A stretch of DNA of 64,000 nt from NCBI RefSeq assembly GCF_003992625.1, contig NZ_RZMW01000007.1:29871-93870 (forward strand). Direction: 5' to 3'. This DNA is from Pelagibacterium lentulum. Its GTDB lineage: Bacteria > Pseudomonadota > Alphaproteobacteria > Rhizobiales > Devosiaceae. Below, in pieces: positions 1 through 8,032 of this stretch. The translations under genes were made by a program, and so were the position numbers. The notes beneath the pieces are model-generated. The model was not told the origin of the DNA. It ran no database searches and saw only the letters and a program-made list of their open reading frames with translations. Position 1 is the first letter of the stretch. Every line of letters starts with the position of its first letter.

Positions 1-1
1 C

Positions 2-358
2 GAGGAAAGTGTTCGCGCGTTCTCCGCGCGCGCGCTATCGGCGACCGGTTATGAGGTGCTTGAAGCAGGATCAGGCGAAGAAGCACTTGAAGTGCTCGAC
101 GAAATCGATGGCGAATTGGACCTTCTGATTTCCGACGTTGTGATGCCGGAAATGGACGGGCCAGCACTGCTAAAGCACGTGCGGCAGCGTTATCCTGATC
201 TCAAGGTCATCTTTGTTTCCGGCTATGCGGAGGAAAGTGTGCGCCGGGACCTTGAGGATGATCGCAGCGTCGAGTTCCTGCCCAAGCCCTATTCGCTCGA
301 CCAAATCAACACCAAGGTCAAGGATGTGCTCTCCGGCAAGCAGGCAGAGGAGGATTGA
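2..358 (+). CDS. cckA: CckA-type hybrid histidine kinase, C-terminal receiver domain (partial)
   Basis: An open frame enters from the window edge and ends at TGA 356-358, giving 118 residues of a response-regulator receiver domain. The phospho-acceptor aspartate lies in 'LLISDVVMPEMDG'; the switch Ser sits in 'IFVSGYAEE' and the conserved Lys in 'FLPKPYSLDQ'. The VVMPEMDGP and SGYAE signatures are typical of CckA, the membrane hybrid kinase that feeds CtrA through ChpT in alphaproteobacteria. The kinase part lies outside the window, so the assignment rests on the receiver sequence and on the adjacency to recA-alaS, which I recall as common in Hyphomicrobiales. Confidence 0.82.
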   Translation, partial: EESVRAFSARALSATGYEVLEAGSGEEALEVLDEIDGELDLLISDVVMPEMDGPALLKHVRQRYPDLKVIFVSGYAEESVRRDLEDDRSVEFLPKPYSLDQINTKVKDVLSGKQAEED

Positions 359-389
359 TCGTGTTGGCCGGAATTTGTCGACGAGCCGT

Positions 390-545
390 TTAATCTTTAT
401 TGCGTTTGCTGCCTAATGCGACAAAGACGCCGCCGATTGCAGCGCCAATCGCAATTCCAACGCCGATGTTGTCTATAGCAACGCCTATCACCACGCCAAT
501 CGCAACACCGATGGCTATGCGTGTGCCCATATTTACTCCGATCAT
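390..545 (-). CDS. 51-residue glycine-rich small membrane protein
   Basis: A short reading frame of 51 codons runs from ATG (complement of 543-545) to TAA (complement of 390-392). A good ribosome binding site, GGGGAGA, precedes the ATG by about 5 nt. The product is almost wholly Gly, Ile, Val and Ala with a repeating G-x3-G pattern (IGVAIGVVIGVAI, then GVGIAIGAAIGG) and a basic tail (SKRNKD). It therefore looks like one or two glycine-zipper membrane helices. A second in-frame ATG lies at 528-530. It sits alone between cckA and the recA promoter. Function unknown. The strong ribosome binding site and the non-random composition make it a likely real gene. Confidence 0.6.
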   Translation of the reverse strand: MIGVNMGTRIAIGVAIGVVIGVAIDNIGVGIAIGAAIGGVFVALGSKRNKD

Positions 546-612
546 ATGATTCTCCCCGCGAGTTGGCATCTTATGACAGCGTCGCGACTTCGCCCAGATT
601 TAGAGCATTGTA

Positions 613-657
613 TGTTCTCATTTTGTCTCTTGACATAAGGCGTACAAAATGAGAACA
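613..657 (+). promoter_or_regulatory. recA promoter with 14-bp inverted repeat (LexA-like boxes)
   Basis: A perfect inverted repeat, TGTTCTCATTTTGT (613-626) and its complement (644-657), is separated by 17 nt. A consensus -35 hexamer TTGACA (630-635) lies inside the loop. Each arm resembles the alphaproteobacterial SOS box GTTC-N7-GTTC: GTTC-TCATTTT-GTCT on the left and GTTC-TCATTTT-GTAC read from the right. The -10 would overlap the right arm, so a bound repressor would block polymerase. LexA control of recA is established in this class; both boxes here are imperfect, so the binding assignment is inference. Confidence 0.55.
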
Positions 658-737
658 AATATGCAACAAAAGAATTTGTGTTGAGGGGTCACAGGCGCGT
701 TGCGCTGACCGGGCCAAGGTGAAATAAGGAGACAGAT

Positions 738-1814
738 ATGGCTGGAAGTCAGCTTCGCGTTGTTGACGGGGGTTCTATGGATAAGGGCAAGGCACTTGAG
801 GCCGCTCTGGGACAGATCGAACGCAGCTTTGGCAAGGGCTCGATCATGCGACTGGGGGAAAATACCTCGGTCAATGTCGAGTCGATTTCCACCGGCTCGC
901 TGGGTCTTGATATTGCCCTTGGCATTGGCGGGTTGCCGCGTGGCCGCATTGTCGAAATTTTCGGGCCGGAAAGCTCGGGCAAGACGACCCTCGCGCTGCA
1001 TGTGATTTCCGAAGCGCAGAAAAATGGCGGCATCTGCGCTTTTATCGATGCCGAGCATGCGCTTGACCCTATCTATGCACGCAAACTCGGTGTCAATGTC
1101 GACGAGTTGCTTATCTCCCAGCCCGATGCCGGTGAACAGGCGCTGGAAATCGCCGATACGCTTGTGCGCTCTGGTGCGATCGATGTTCTTGTTGTGGACT
1201 CGGTTGCCGCTCTCACTCCGCGCGCCGAGCTTGAAGGTGAGATGGGCGACTCGCTGCCCGGCCTTCAGGCGCGGTTGATGAGTCAGGCCATGCGTAAGCT
1301 TACGGCCTCGATTTCCCGCTCGAAATGTATGGTGATCTTCATCAACCAGATCCGCATGAAGATCGGTGTGATGTTTGGCTCGCCTGAAACCACAACCGGT
1401 GGCAATGCGCTCAAGTTCTATTCTTCGGTGCGCCTCGATATCCGCCGGATTGGGGCGATCAAGGATCGCGAGGAAGTCGTCGGCAACCAGACCCGTGTGA
1501 AGGTGGTCAAGAACAAGCTGGCTCCTCCGTTCCGTCAGGTCGAATTCGACATCATGTATGGGGAGGGTATTTCCAAGACCGGTGAATTGCTCGATCTGGG
1601 GGTCAAGGCGGGCATTGTTGAAAAGTCAGGCGCCTGGTTCTCCTATGACAGTCAGCGACTGGGGCAGGGGCGAGAGAATTCGCGCCAGTTCCTCAAGGAT
1701 AATCCCGAGATCAGCCTGCAGATCGAAAATGGGGTCCGGGAAAGTGCGGGCTTGTTGGCGACCGATCTCATGATTGCCGGTGGCGACGAAGATGCTGCCG
1801 AGAGCGAAGACTGA
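738..1814 (+). CDS. recA: Recombinase RecA
   Basis: The 358-residue protein is full-length RecA, the ATP-dependent strand-exchange filament protein of recombinational repair and the coprotease for LexA cleavage. The Walker A motif GPESSGKT is at residues 76-83, the Walker B region is '[24 protein letters not shown]', and the L2 loop region contains '[19 protein letters not shown]'. The C-terminus is acidic ([11 protein letters not shown]), as usual. Start ATG 738 follows AAGGAGA, and its N-terminus ([13 protein letters not shown]) has the short extension typical of alphaproteobacterial RecA; an internal ATG at 777 is less likely. The gene is transcribed alone, between the SOS-like promoter and an intrinsic terminator. 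Confidence 0.98.
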   Translation: MAGSQLRVVDGGSMDKGKALEAALGQIERSFGKGSIMRLGENTSVNVESISTGSLGLDIALGIGGLPRGRIVEIFGPESSGKTTLALHVISEAQKNGGICAFIDAEHALDPIYARKLGVNVDELLISQPDAGEQALEIADTLVRSGAIDVLVVDSVAALTPRAELEGEMGDSLPGLQARLMSQAMRKLTASISRSKCMVIFINQIRMKIGVMFGSPETTTGGNALKFYSSVRLDIRRIGAIKDREEVVGNQTRVKVVKNKLAPPFRQVEFDIMYGEGISKTGELLDLGVKAGIVEKSGAWFSYDSQRLGQGRENSRQFLKDNPEISLQIENGVRESAGLLATDLMIAGGDEDAAESED

Positions 1815-1856
1815 TCTGTTGGTTTTCACGCGCTATTGTGCAAGTGATATGGAAAG

Positions 1857-1880
1857 GCACCGGGCGACCGGTGCTTTTTT
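1857..1880 (+). terminator. Intrinsic terminator of recA
   Basis: A 7-bp perfect stem GCACCGG/CCGGTGC (1857-1863 and 1868-1874) with a GCGA loop is followed at once by six T (1875-1880). It lies 43 nt after the recA stop. Confidence 0.88.
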
Positions 1881-2001
1881 GTTTCATGAAGGCGCCAAGG
1901 TGGTCGCGGCACGATTGCAACTGGATGCCGGGCAAGATAGAAGGCATTTCCGGTAGTCTTTGAGCGCAACCGCCGCTCGTGAATGTTTCCAGGTTCGATA
2001 T

Positions 2002-4665
2002 ATGACAAGCGTAAACGATATTCGTTCGACCTTTCTTGAATACTTTACGAAACACGGCCACGAGCAAGTGGCGTCGAGCCCGCTGGTTCCACGCAACGAT
2101 CCGACATTGATGTTCACCAATGCGGGAATGGTCCAGTTCAAGAATGTCTTTACCGGCTTGGAAAAGCGTCCCTACAGCCGCGCAACGACCTCGCAGAAAT
2201 GCGTGCGCGCCGGGGGCAAGCACAACGATCTCGATAATGTCGGCTTTACCGCCCGGCATCTGACGTTTTTCGAGATGCTCGGCAATTTTTCTTTCGGCGA
2301 TTACTTCAAGGAAAACGCGATCGAATTGGCCTGGAACCTGGTCACCAAGGAGTTCGGTCTGCCCAAGGACAAGCTGCTGGTCACCGTTTATCACACCGAT
2401 GATGAAGCAGCCGATTACTGGAAAAAGATTGCCGGCTTTGCCGACGACAAGATCATCCGTATCCCGACATCGGACAATTTCTGGAGCATGGGCGATACCG
2501 GACCTTGCGGACCCTGCTCGGAAATTTTCATCGATCGCGGCGAGCATGTCTGGGGTGGTCCTCCGGGCACGCCGGAAGAAGATGGTGATCGGTTCCTTGA
2601 GTTCTGGAACCTGGTTTTCATGCAGTATGAGCAGACCGCCGATGGCGAGCAGGAACCGCTGCCGCGCCCTTCGATCGATACGGGCATGGGCCTTGAGCGC
2701 ATGGCCTCGATTATGCAGGGCGTCGATAGCGTTTTTGAAACCGACATGTTCCGGCATGTGATCGATGCTGCTGCGTCTGCTGTCGGCCGGGCGCCGACGT
2801 CTGAGACAGTTGCCTCCTATCGGGTGATCGCCGACCACTTACGCTCGATGGCATTTCTGATTGCCGAAGGTGTTCTGCCGGCCAACGAAGGGCGTGGATA
2901 CGTGCTGCGGCGCATCATGCGCCGGGCCATGCGCCATGCGACATTGCTCGGGACCAATGCACCGACCATTTTCAAGCTCGTGCCGTCGCTGGTGCGCGAG
3001 ATGGGGCAGGCCTATCCTGAACTGGTGCAGGGCGAGGCGATGATCGGTGAAACGATCCGCCTTGAGGAAGAGCGCTTTCTCAAAACGCTCAGCCGCGGCT
3101 TGCAGATTCTCGAAGAAGAGACAGCAGAATTGGGCAAGGGTGACGTTCTTGCTGGTGAGACCGCGTTCAAGCTTTATGACACCTACGGTTTTCCTTTGGA
3201 TTTGACCCAGGATGCTCTGCGTCTGCGTGAGATCGGTGTCGATCAGGCAGGGTTTGACGCAGCGATGGCCAAGCAGAAGGCAGAAGCGCGCAAGAACTGG
3301 TCGGGCTCTGGCGACGCAGCAACGAGCGCGGTTTGGTTTGCCGTTGCCGATAAAGCCGGTGCGACTGAATTTCTTGGCTATGAAAGCGAGGAAAGTGATG
3401 GGGCTGTGGTTGCGCTGGTGCGTGATGGCGCCGAGGTTGGGAAGCTGACCGCTGGCGAGGAAGGCTTTGTGGTTTTAAACCAGTCGCCATTTTATGCCGA
3501 AAGCGGCGGGCAGATCGGCGACATGGGCATCATGATTGGCGATGGTATCGAGGTCGAGGTGCTTGATGTCACAAAGCAGGCCGGTGGCGTTTTTGCCCAT
3601 AAGGTGAAGGTGAGCAAGGGCGCGCTTGAGGTCGGCACTCCCCTTACACTGAAGGTCGATCACGGACGTCGCACCGCGATCCGTGCCAATCACTCGGCCA
3701 CACATCTGTTGCATGAGGCGCTCTGTGAGGTTCTCGGCAGCCATGTTGCGCAAAAGGGGTCGATGGTCGGTCCCGACCGGTTGCGGTTCGATTTTTCGCA
3801 CACCAAGCCTTTGAGCGACGCTGAAATTGCCGAAGTCGAGCGCATGGCCAATGCCATTGTGCTGCAAAATAGCCCGGTTGAGACACGGCTGATGGCAGTC
3901 GATGACGCCGTTGCCGCCGGTGCCATGGCGCTGTTTGGCGAAAAATACGGTGATGAAGTGCGTGTGGTCTCCATGGGAACGGCGCTTGAAGGCGAGAAGG
4001 CCGGAAAAACCTATTCTATGGAGTTGTGTGGCGGTACGCATGTGAGGCGCACCGGAGAGATCGGCCTCGTGACGATCGTTCAGGAAAGCTCTGTTGCATC
4101 TGGTGTGCGCCGCGTCGAAGCACTGACCGCCGATGGCGCGCGGGCTTATCTTGCCGATCAGGATGCACAATTGCGCGCTGTGGCCGCAGCGCTCAAGGTT
4201 GCGCCGCGTGACGCCGTATCGCGTGTCGAAGCGTTGATCGATGAACGGCGTCAGCTTGAGCGGCAGGTTTCTGACTTGCGGCAAAAACTCGCCATGGGTG
4301 GCAGCGCTTCGAGCAATGGGGATGCCAGCGAAACAATCAGTGGCGTGCCTTTTCTCGGTCGAGTGGTCGAAGGGCTGCAGCCCAAGGACCTGCGCGGACT
4401 TGTCGATCAGGGCAAAAAGCAGCTCGGGTCCGGTATTGTGGTCATCGTGGGTGCAACCGAAGATGGCAAGGCAGGTATCGCCGTAGGCGTCAGTTCCGAT
4501 TTGACGGAAAAATATAGCGCGGTCGATCTCGTGCGCACCGGCTCTGCCGCCTTGGGCGGGCAGGGCGGCGGCGGGCGTCCCGACATGGCGCAAGCCGGTG
4601 GGCCGGATGGGAGCAAGGCTGCCGATGCGGTTGCGGCAATCAAGGCGCAACTGGCCGGCCTCTAG
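2002..4665 (+). CDS. alaS: Alanyl-tRNA synthetase
   Basis: This class II synthetase charges tRNA-Ala. At 887 residues it has the standard length. The N-terminal catalytic domain begins '[36 protein letters not shown]'. The editing domain carries the zinc motif HxxxH in '[10 protein letters not shown]' and the cysteine-histidine pair in 'ELCGGTH'. The C-terminal oligomerisation domain ends in a glycine-rich stretch ([19 protein letters not shown]). I chose ATG 2002 over the in-frame ATG at 1960 because the family begins with a short leader before 'IRSTF' and the extra 14 residues look random. The ribosome binding site is weak. The stop codon overlaps the repeat element that follows. Confidence 0.97.
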   Translation: MTSVNDIRSTFLEYFTKHGHEQVASSPLVPRNDPTLMFTNAGMVQFKNVFTGLEKRPYSRATTSQKCVRAGGKHNDLDNVGFTARHLTFFEMLGNFSFGDYFKENAIELAWNLVTKEFGLPKDKLLVTVYHTDDEAADYWKKIAGFADDKIIRIPTSDNFWSMGDTGPCGPCSEIFIDRGEHVWGGPPGTPEEDGDRFLEFWNLVFMQYEQTADGEQEPLPRPSIDTGMGLERMASIMQGVDSVFETDMFRHVIDAAASAVGRAPTSETVASYRVIADHLRSMAFLIAEGVLPANEGRGYVLRRIMRRAMRHATLLGTNAPTIFKLVPSLVREMGQAYPELVQGEAMIGETIRLEEERFLKTLSRGLQILEEETAELGKGDVLAGETAFKLYDTYGFPLDLTQDALRLREIGVDQAGFDAAMAKQKAEARKNWSGSGDAATSAVWFAVADKAGATEFLGYESEESDGAVVALVRDGAEVGKLTAGEEGFVVLNQSPFYAESGGQIGDMGIMIGDGIEVEVLDVTKQAGGVFAHKVKVSKGALEVGTPLTLKVDHGRRTAIRANHSATHLLHEALCEVLGSHVAQKGSMVGPDRLRFDFSHTKPLSDAEIAEVERMANAIVLQNSPVETRLMAVDDAVAAGAMALFGEKYGDEVRVVSMGTALEGEKAGKTYSMELCGGTHVRRTGEIGLVTIVQESSVASGVRRVEALTADGARAYLADQDAQLRAVAAALKVAPRDAVSRVEALIDERRQLERQVSDLRQKLAMGGSASSNGDASETISGVPFLGRVVEGLQPKDLRGLVDQGKKQLGSGIVVIVGATEDGKAGIAVGVSSDLTEKYSAVDLVRTGSAALGGQGGGGRPDMAQAGGPDGSKAADAVAAIKAQLAGL

Positions 4666-4754
4666 AGCGTGTTCAGAGTAAGTGGATACCACTTATTCGG
4701 CTCGGAAGCGCGACTAACAATAACTTGGAGGCGTGCCTTTGCTGGACACGCTCT
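4664..4754. repeat. Palindromic extragenic repeat overlapping the alaS stop
   Basis: Outer arms AGAGCGTGT (4664-4672) and ACACGCTCT (4746-4754) enclose an inner hairpin TAAGTGG-ATA-CCACTTA (4679-4685 and 4689-4695). The opening 'AGAGCGTGTTC' followed by a 'GTGG-ATA-CCAC' core is the general pattern of palindromic repeats found in Hyphomicrobiales intergenic regions. A second copy with the same layout is at 27206-27256. The left arm includes the last two bases of the alaS stop codon. Confidence 0.6.
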
Positions 4755-4762
4755 GACAATAG

Positions 4763-4798
4763 AAAAGGGGATCGATCCAATGGACCAATCCCCTTTTT
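4763..4798. terminator. Bidirectional terminator between alaS and the FadL-like gene
   Basis: The arms AAAAGGGGAT (4763-4772) and ATCCCCTTTT (4788-4797) form a perfect 10-bp stem, with a smaller TCCA/TGGA stem inside the loop. The T-run follows on the + strand and the A-run gives a T-run on the - strand, so it serves both convergent genes. Confidence 0.85.
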
Positions 4799-4822
4799 GC
4801 ATCACACTATATGGCACTTGCG

Positions 4823-5923
4823 TCAGAACGTGCCCTTGAAGCCGCCGCTGATGGCCATAACGGTGCCGTTGCCCCAGCTTTCTCCATCGAGATTTGAGCC
4901 AGAGCCTATCGTGCTGAGCGAAATTCCGCCGTTGAATTGAACGCCTTCTGCCGCGTCATAGGCTGCGCCAAGCGTTACACCCCAGCGATCGGTTTGCGAT
5001 CCTGTTTCCAGAACACTGCCGGAAACAGGCGTCGATGTACCCCGGTCCCAGGTTACGCGACCCAAAACCGTCAGATCCGGCGTAAGCTGGTGTCCGACGC
5101 CACCCGAAACGACCCAGCCATCGCGATACTGGAAGTTGGACGACAGAGTGCCGCCGGCTGTCGCCACGTCAAGCGAGTCCAAGATAGACCAATTCACCCA
5201 TTTGACGGAGGCCAATGCCAGCCAACCCGGAGCAATACCTGTCTGGCCTTTGATTTCAAAGGTCTGCGGCGTGGTAGCGTCGGCAGAAGCTGGCGCACCA
5301 AAGGCTGTACCTTCGAGTTCATAGTCAATCGCGGCGTTATAGATTGCACTGACCCGCATCGCATATTCAGGAATTTCATAGGCAACGCCAGCGCGCCAGC
5401 CGACGCCCCAGCCGTCAATCGAGAGCGGGGCGGTAGTGGTCAGACTGGTCGGGATGTCCGCATTGTATTTGAGGTATTGCGCTGAAACGCCACCAATAAC
5501 GCTGGCGATGCCGGGACCGACCTCAATGCCGTAAGCGCAGGTCAGGCCCAGATCAAGAGAACGTAGTTCTTCGGTTGCTGACTTACCCATTAAGGCAGCA
5601 TACGCAACATCCCGCTCCGTGCCGGACCCCCAAGGGTTCATCGCGGATGCAAGGCAGGACGTGTTTTCCATTAGGTCGGCTTTGAAGCCAACATTGAAAT
5701 AGATGCGATCAATGGAATTGGCGACTTCCGAGCCACCGAAGTTGATGCCCTGATCGATATGTACAAAGCTGACCACGGCGCGGGTCGCGTATGTATCAGG
5801 ATCGAAAAGTAAATCCCAGTCATATCCATTGGCTTCAAGCCCGCCAGCATTGGCGGTGCCTGCGCTCAATGCGCTGATTACAAGGGCGGTGAACGCACTT
5901 GCCCGGTGCAGTTTGAAACTCAT
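4823..5923 (-). CDS. FadL/OmpP1-family outer-membrane transport protein
   Basis: The 366-residue protein has an N-terminal signal peptide of about 26 residues ending in 'AGTANA-GG', and a C-terminal phenylalanine (GGFKGTF) as in outer-membrane beta-barrels. The body alternates aromatic and polar residues, and segments such as 'GWGVGWRAGVAYEIPEYAMRVSAIYN' and 'VSGGVGHQLTPDLTVLGRVTWDRGTS' resemble the FadL long-chain fatty-acid/hydrocarbon porin family. FadL proteins are usually 400-450 residues, so this is a short member. Start ATG 5921-5923 (complement) has GGAGGAG upstream. It stands alone and converges on alaS. The substrate is unknown; another 14-strand barrel family is possible. Confidence 0.75.
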   Translation of the reverse strand: MSFKLHRASAFTALVISALSAGTANAGGLEANGYDWDLLFDPDTYATRAVVSFVHIDQGINFGGSEVANSIDRIYFNVGFKADLMENTSCLASAMNPWGSGTERDVAYAALMGKSATEELRSLDLGLTCAYGIEVGPGIASVIGGVSAQYLKYNADIPTSLTTTAPLSIDGWGVGWRAGVAYEIPEYAMRVSAIYNAAIDYELEGTAFGAPASADATTPQTFEIKGQTGIAPGWLALASVKWVNWSILDSLDVATAGGTLSSNFQYRDGWVVSGGVGHQLTPDLTVLGRVTWDRGTSTPVSGSVLETGSQTDRWGVTLGAAYDAAEGVQFNGGISLSTIGSGSNLDGESWGNGTVMAISGGFKGTF

Positions 5924-6115
5924 TTAGCTCTCCTCCGGCTACGTATTGAGTAGTCCGTCCCTTTAACCCCGCGCGCCTGATAACCTATCGTTAAGGATGA
6001 TTGATTGACGCTTGCGTTAAGATTGATCCGATTTGGACAGGAGGTCAATCGCGGCAGCAATGTGGCGGGCATAAATCCACGAGAATACGTATCATTGTGT
6101 GAAAAAGAGCACACG

Positions 6116-6149
6116 AAAAAGCCGCCCCCGAGGGAGCGGCTCTCTTTTT
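6116..6149. terminator. Terminator of icd (works in both directions)
   Basis: The stem AGCCGC (6120-6125) / GCGGCT (6136-6141) is flanked by five A on the left (a T-run for the - strand icd transcript) and by CTCTTTTT on the right. It lies 26 nt past the icd stop. Confidence 0.8.
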
Positions 6150-6174
6150 GCCGGCCTTTTCAGGCGGCCTGGCG

Positions 6175-7386
6175 TTATGCCATGGCCTTTTGCAGGTTGG
6201 CATCGACCGCGTCGAGGAAGCCCATTGTGGTCAGCCAAGGTTGATCGGGGCCAACCAGAAGCGCCAGATCCTTGGTCATCTGGCCGCCTTCGATAGTGTC
6301 GACAACAACCTTTTCCAATGTCGCTGCAAACTTGGCCAGTTCAGCGTTGTCATCGAGCTTTGCGCGATGGGCAAGACCGCGTGTCCATGCAAAGATTGAG
6401 GCCGTGGAATTGGTTGAGGTTTCCTTGCCCTGCTGGTGTTGGCGGTAGTGACGGGTCACGGTACCATGAGCAGCTTCCGCTTCCACTGTCTTTCCATCCG
6501 GTGTCATCAGCACGGAGGTCATCAGGCCCAATGAGCCAAAACCTTGCGCAACGATGTCGGACTGCACGTCACCATCATAGTTTTTGCAGGCCCAGACATA
6601 GCCGCCCGACCACTTAAGGGCTGCTGCAACCATGTCGTCGATCAGCCGGTGCTCGTACCAAATCTTTGCTGCCTCGTACTTTTCCTTGAATTCGGCCTGG
6701 AAAACTTCCTCAAAGATGTCCTTGAAGCGCCCATCATAGACCTTCAGAATGGTGTTCTTGGTCGAAAGATAGCAGGGCACGCCACGCTGAAGCGCGTAGT
6801 TGAGCGATGCGCGTGCGAAATCCCGGATGGAGTCATCGAGGTTGTACATGGCCATGGCCACGCCCGATGACGGCGCATCGAACACTTCATGTTCGATTTC
6901 CTGTCCATCATCACCCACGAACTTGATGGTCAGTTTGCCTTTGCCGGGAAATTTGAAGTCGGTCGCGCGGTACTGATCGCCGAAGGCATGACGCCCGACG
7001 ATAATCGGCTGGGTCCAGCCGGGAACAAGGCGTGGTACATTTTTGCAAATGATGGGCTCGCGGAAAATAACGCCGCCAAGGATGTTGCGGATGGTGCCGT
7101 TGGGCGACCGCCACATCTTCTTGAGGCCGAATTCTTCAACGCGGGCTTCATCCGGCGTGATGGTGGCGCATTTGACGCCGACGCCGTGCTTCTTGATTGC
7201 GTTGGCCGAGTCGATTGTCACCTGATCGTCGGTCGCATCCCGGTTTTCAACCGAGAGGTCGTAATATTCGAGATCGATATCGAGATAGGGGTGGATCAGT
7301 TTATCCTTGATCGCCTGCCAGATGATGCGGGTCATCTCATCGCCGTCGAGTTCGACGACCGGATTGGCGACTTTAATCTTGCTCAT
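6175..7386 (-). CDS. icd: NADP-dependent isocitrate dehydrogenase
   Basis: The TCA-cycle enzyme converts isocitrate to 2-oxoglutarate, CO2 and NADPH. The 403-residue length and the start '[23 protein letters not shown]' match the eukaryote-like dimeric NADP-IDH class common in alphaproteobacteria. Other family signatures are '[11 protein letters not shown]', '[12 protein letters not shown]', '[20 protein letters not shown]' and the '[23 protein letters not shown]' cofactor region. ATG 7384-7386 (complement) is preceded by GAGGAGTG. A perfect 8-bp hairpin lies 28 nt upstream of the start, in the probable 5' leader. Confidence 0.97.
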   Translation of the reverse strand: MSKIKVANPVVELDGDEMTRIIWQAIKDKLIHPYLDIDLEYYDLSVENRDATDDQVTIDSANAIKKHGVGVKCATITPDEARVEEFGLKKMWRSPNGTIRNILGGVIFREPIICKNVPRLVPGWTQPIIVGRHAFGDQYRATDFKFPGKGKLTIKFVGDDGQEIEHEVFDAPSSGVAMAMYNLDDSIRDFARASLNYALQRGVPCYLSTKNTILKVYDGRFKDIFEEVFQAEFKEKYEAAKIWYEHRLIDDMVAAALKWSGGYVWACKNYDGDVQSDIVAQGFGSLGLMTSVLMTPDGKTVEAEAAHGTVTRHYRQHQQGKETSTNSTASIFAWTRGLAHRAKLDDNAELAKFAATLEKVVVDTIEGGQMTKDLALLVGPDQPWLTTMGFLDAVDANLQKAMA

Positions 7387-7414
7387 GAATCACTCCTCGG
7401 CGCGCAATTAAATA

Positions 7415-7435
7415 TCCGGCTCTGAGCGAGCCGGA
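7415..7435 (-). other. Hairpin in the icd leader or promoter
   Basis: A perfect 8-bp inverted repeat, TCCGGCTC (7415-7422) and GAGCCGGA (7428-7435), with a 5-nt loop lies 28 nt upstream of the icd start codon. On the - strand it is followed by an AT-rich stretch (TATTTAATT), not a clean T-run. It could be an RNA hairpin in the leader or an operator. Confidence 0.4.
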
Positions 7436-7528
7436 AGGAAAGGCTGGCGCCCCTATAGCATTGGTGGGGCAAAGCGCAAAGGTCTTCGAGGGAGAATGGA
7501 GGTGTGCTGTGCGGCGAGGGCAGATGAC

Positions 7529-7557
7529 TTGACAGCCGTGTATATGCACGGCATAGA
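7529..7557 (+). promoter_or_regulatory. Promoter with dyad operator for the marR gene
   Basis: TTGACA (7529-7534) and CATAGA (7552-7557) are 17 bp apart. The spacer plus one base is an 18-bp dyad, GCCGTGTATATGCACGGC (7535-7552), with a single mismatched pair. This is the usual place for a MarR autorepressor operator. The shorter GTGTA-AA-TACAC dyad at 8006-8017 has the same GTGTAnATnCAC core. Transcription would begin near 7564. Confidence 0.55.
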
Positions 7558-7564
7558 TTTGCGC

Positions 7565-7981
7565 GTGACCGACGAATTCAAAGACTGCCTGGTTCTCAAT
7601 ACGCGCATGGCGGCGCGCGCGATTACGCGCCGCTATGATCGGGCATTGCGTCCTTACGGGGTAACGGCGGCGCAGTTTTCGATTCTGGCGACGATTGCGC
7701 GCAAGCCTGGGCATTCGATAACGGAAATGGCCAAAGGGTTGGCCATGGACCGCACCACGCTCTCGCGCAATCTCGATTTGCTCGCGGCCAAGAAACTGAT
7801 CGTTTTGAACGATGGTCCGACCGGGAACAGCAAATTGTGCTCGACCACGCAGATGGGGGCTAAACTGCTTGAAACCCTCATGCCCGAATGGCGAAAGGCG
7901 CAGGCGGAACTGCGTAAGTTGCTGGCCGAACAACCGCTTGAGGATTTCCTAGCCAGTTTGAAGCGCCTGTCGGCGCTTTGA
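7565..7981 (+). CDS. MarR-family transcriptional regulator
   Basis: A winged-helix repressor of the MarR type: 'RAITRRYDRALRPYGVTAAQFSILATIARKPGHSITEMAKGLAMDRTTLSRNLDLLAAKKLI' gives the dimerisation helix, the recognition helix (TTLSRNLDLL) and the start of the wing. I placed the start at GTG 7565 (138 residues, the usual family length) because the predicted promoter and operator cover the in-frame ATG at 7544; this would make it nearly leaderless. ATG 7544 is the alternative; neither has a clear ribosome binding site. The next gene encodes a ketoacyl-ACP synthase, and matching dyads precede both genes, so control of that gene is likely. Confidence 0.82.
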   Translation: MTDEFKDCLVLNTRMAARAITRRYDRALRPYGVTAAQFSILATIARKPGHSITEMAKGLAMDRTTLSRNLDLLAAKKLIVLNDGPTGNSKLCSTTQMGAKLLETLMPEWRKAQAELRKLLAEQPLEDFLASLKRLSAL

Positions 7982-8005
7982 GCGGGCCTCTATTTGCCTT
8001 TCGTC

Positions 8006-8017
8006 GTGTAAATACAC
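8006..8017 (+). promoter_or_regulatory. Second MarR-operator-like dyad before the KAS gene
   Basis: GTGTA (8006-8010) and TACAC (8013-8017) form a dyad around AA, 15 nt before the KAS start codon and just ahead of its AGGAG. It shares GTGTAnATnCAC with the dyad in the marR promoter. Binding is inferred from that similarity. Confidence 0.42.
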
Positions 8018-8032
8018 TACAGGAGTTTTTAA

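Noticed and set aside
3475..4692. 405-codon open frame on the - strand
   Set aside because: It is a shadow of alaS, with low-complexity His/Arg-rich sequence, and it has no recognisable domain.
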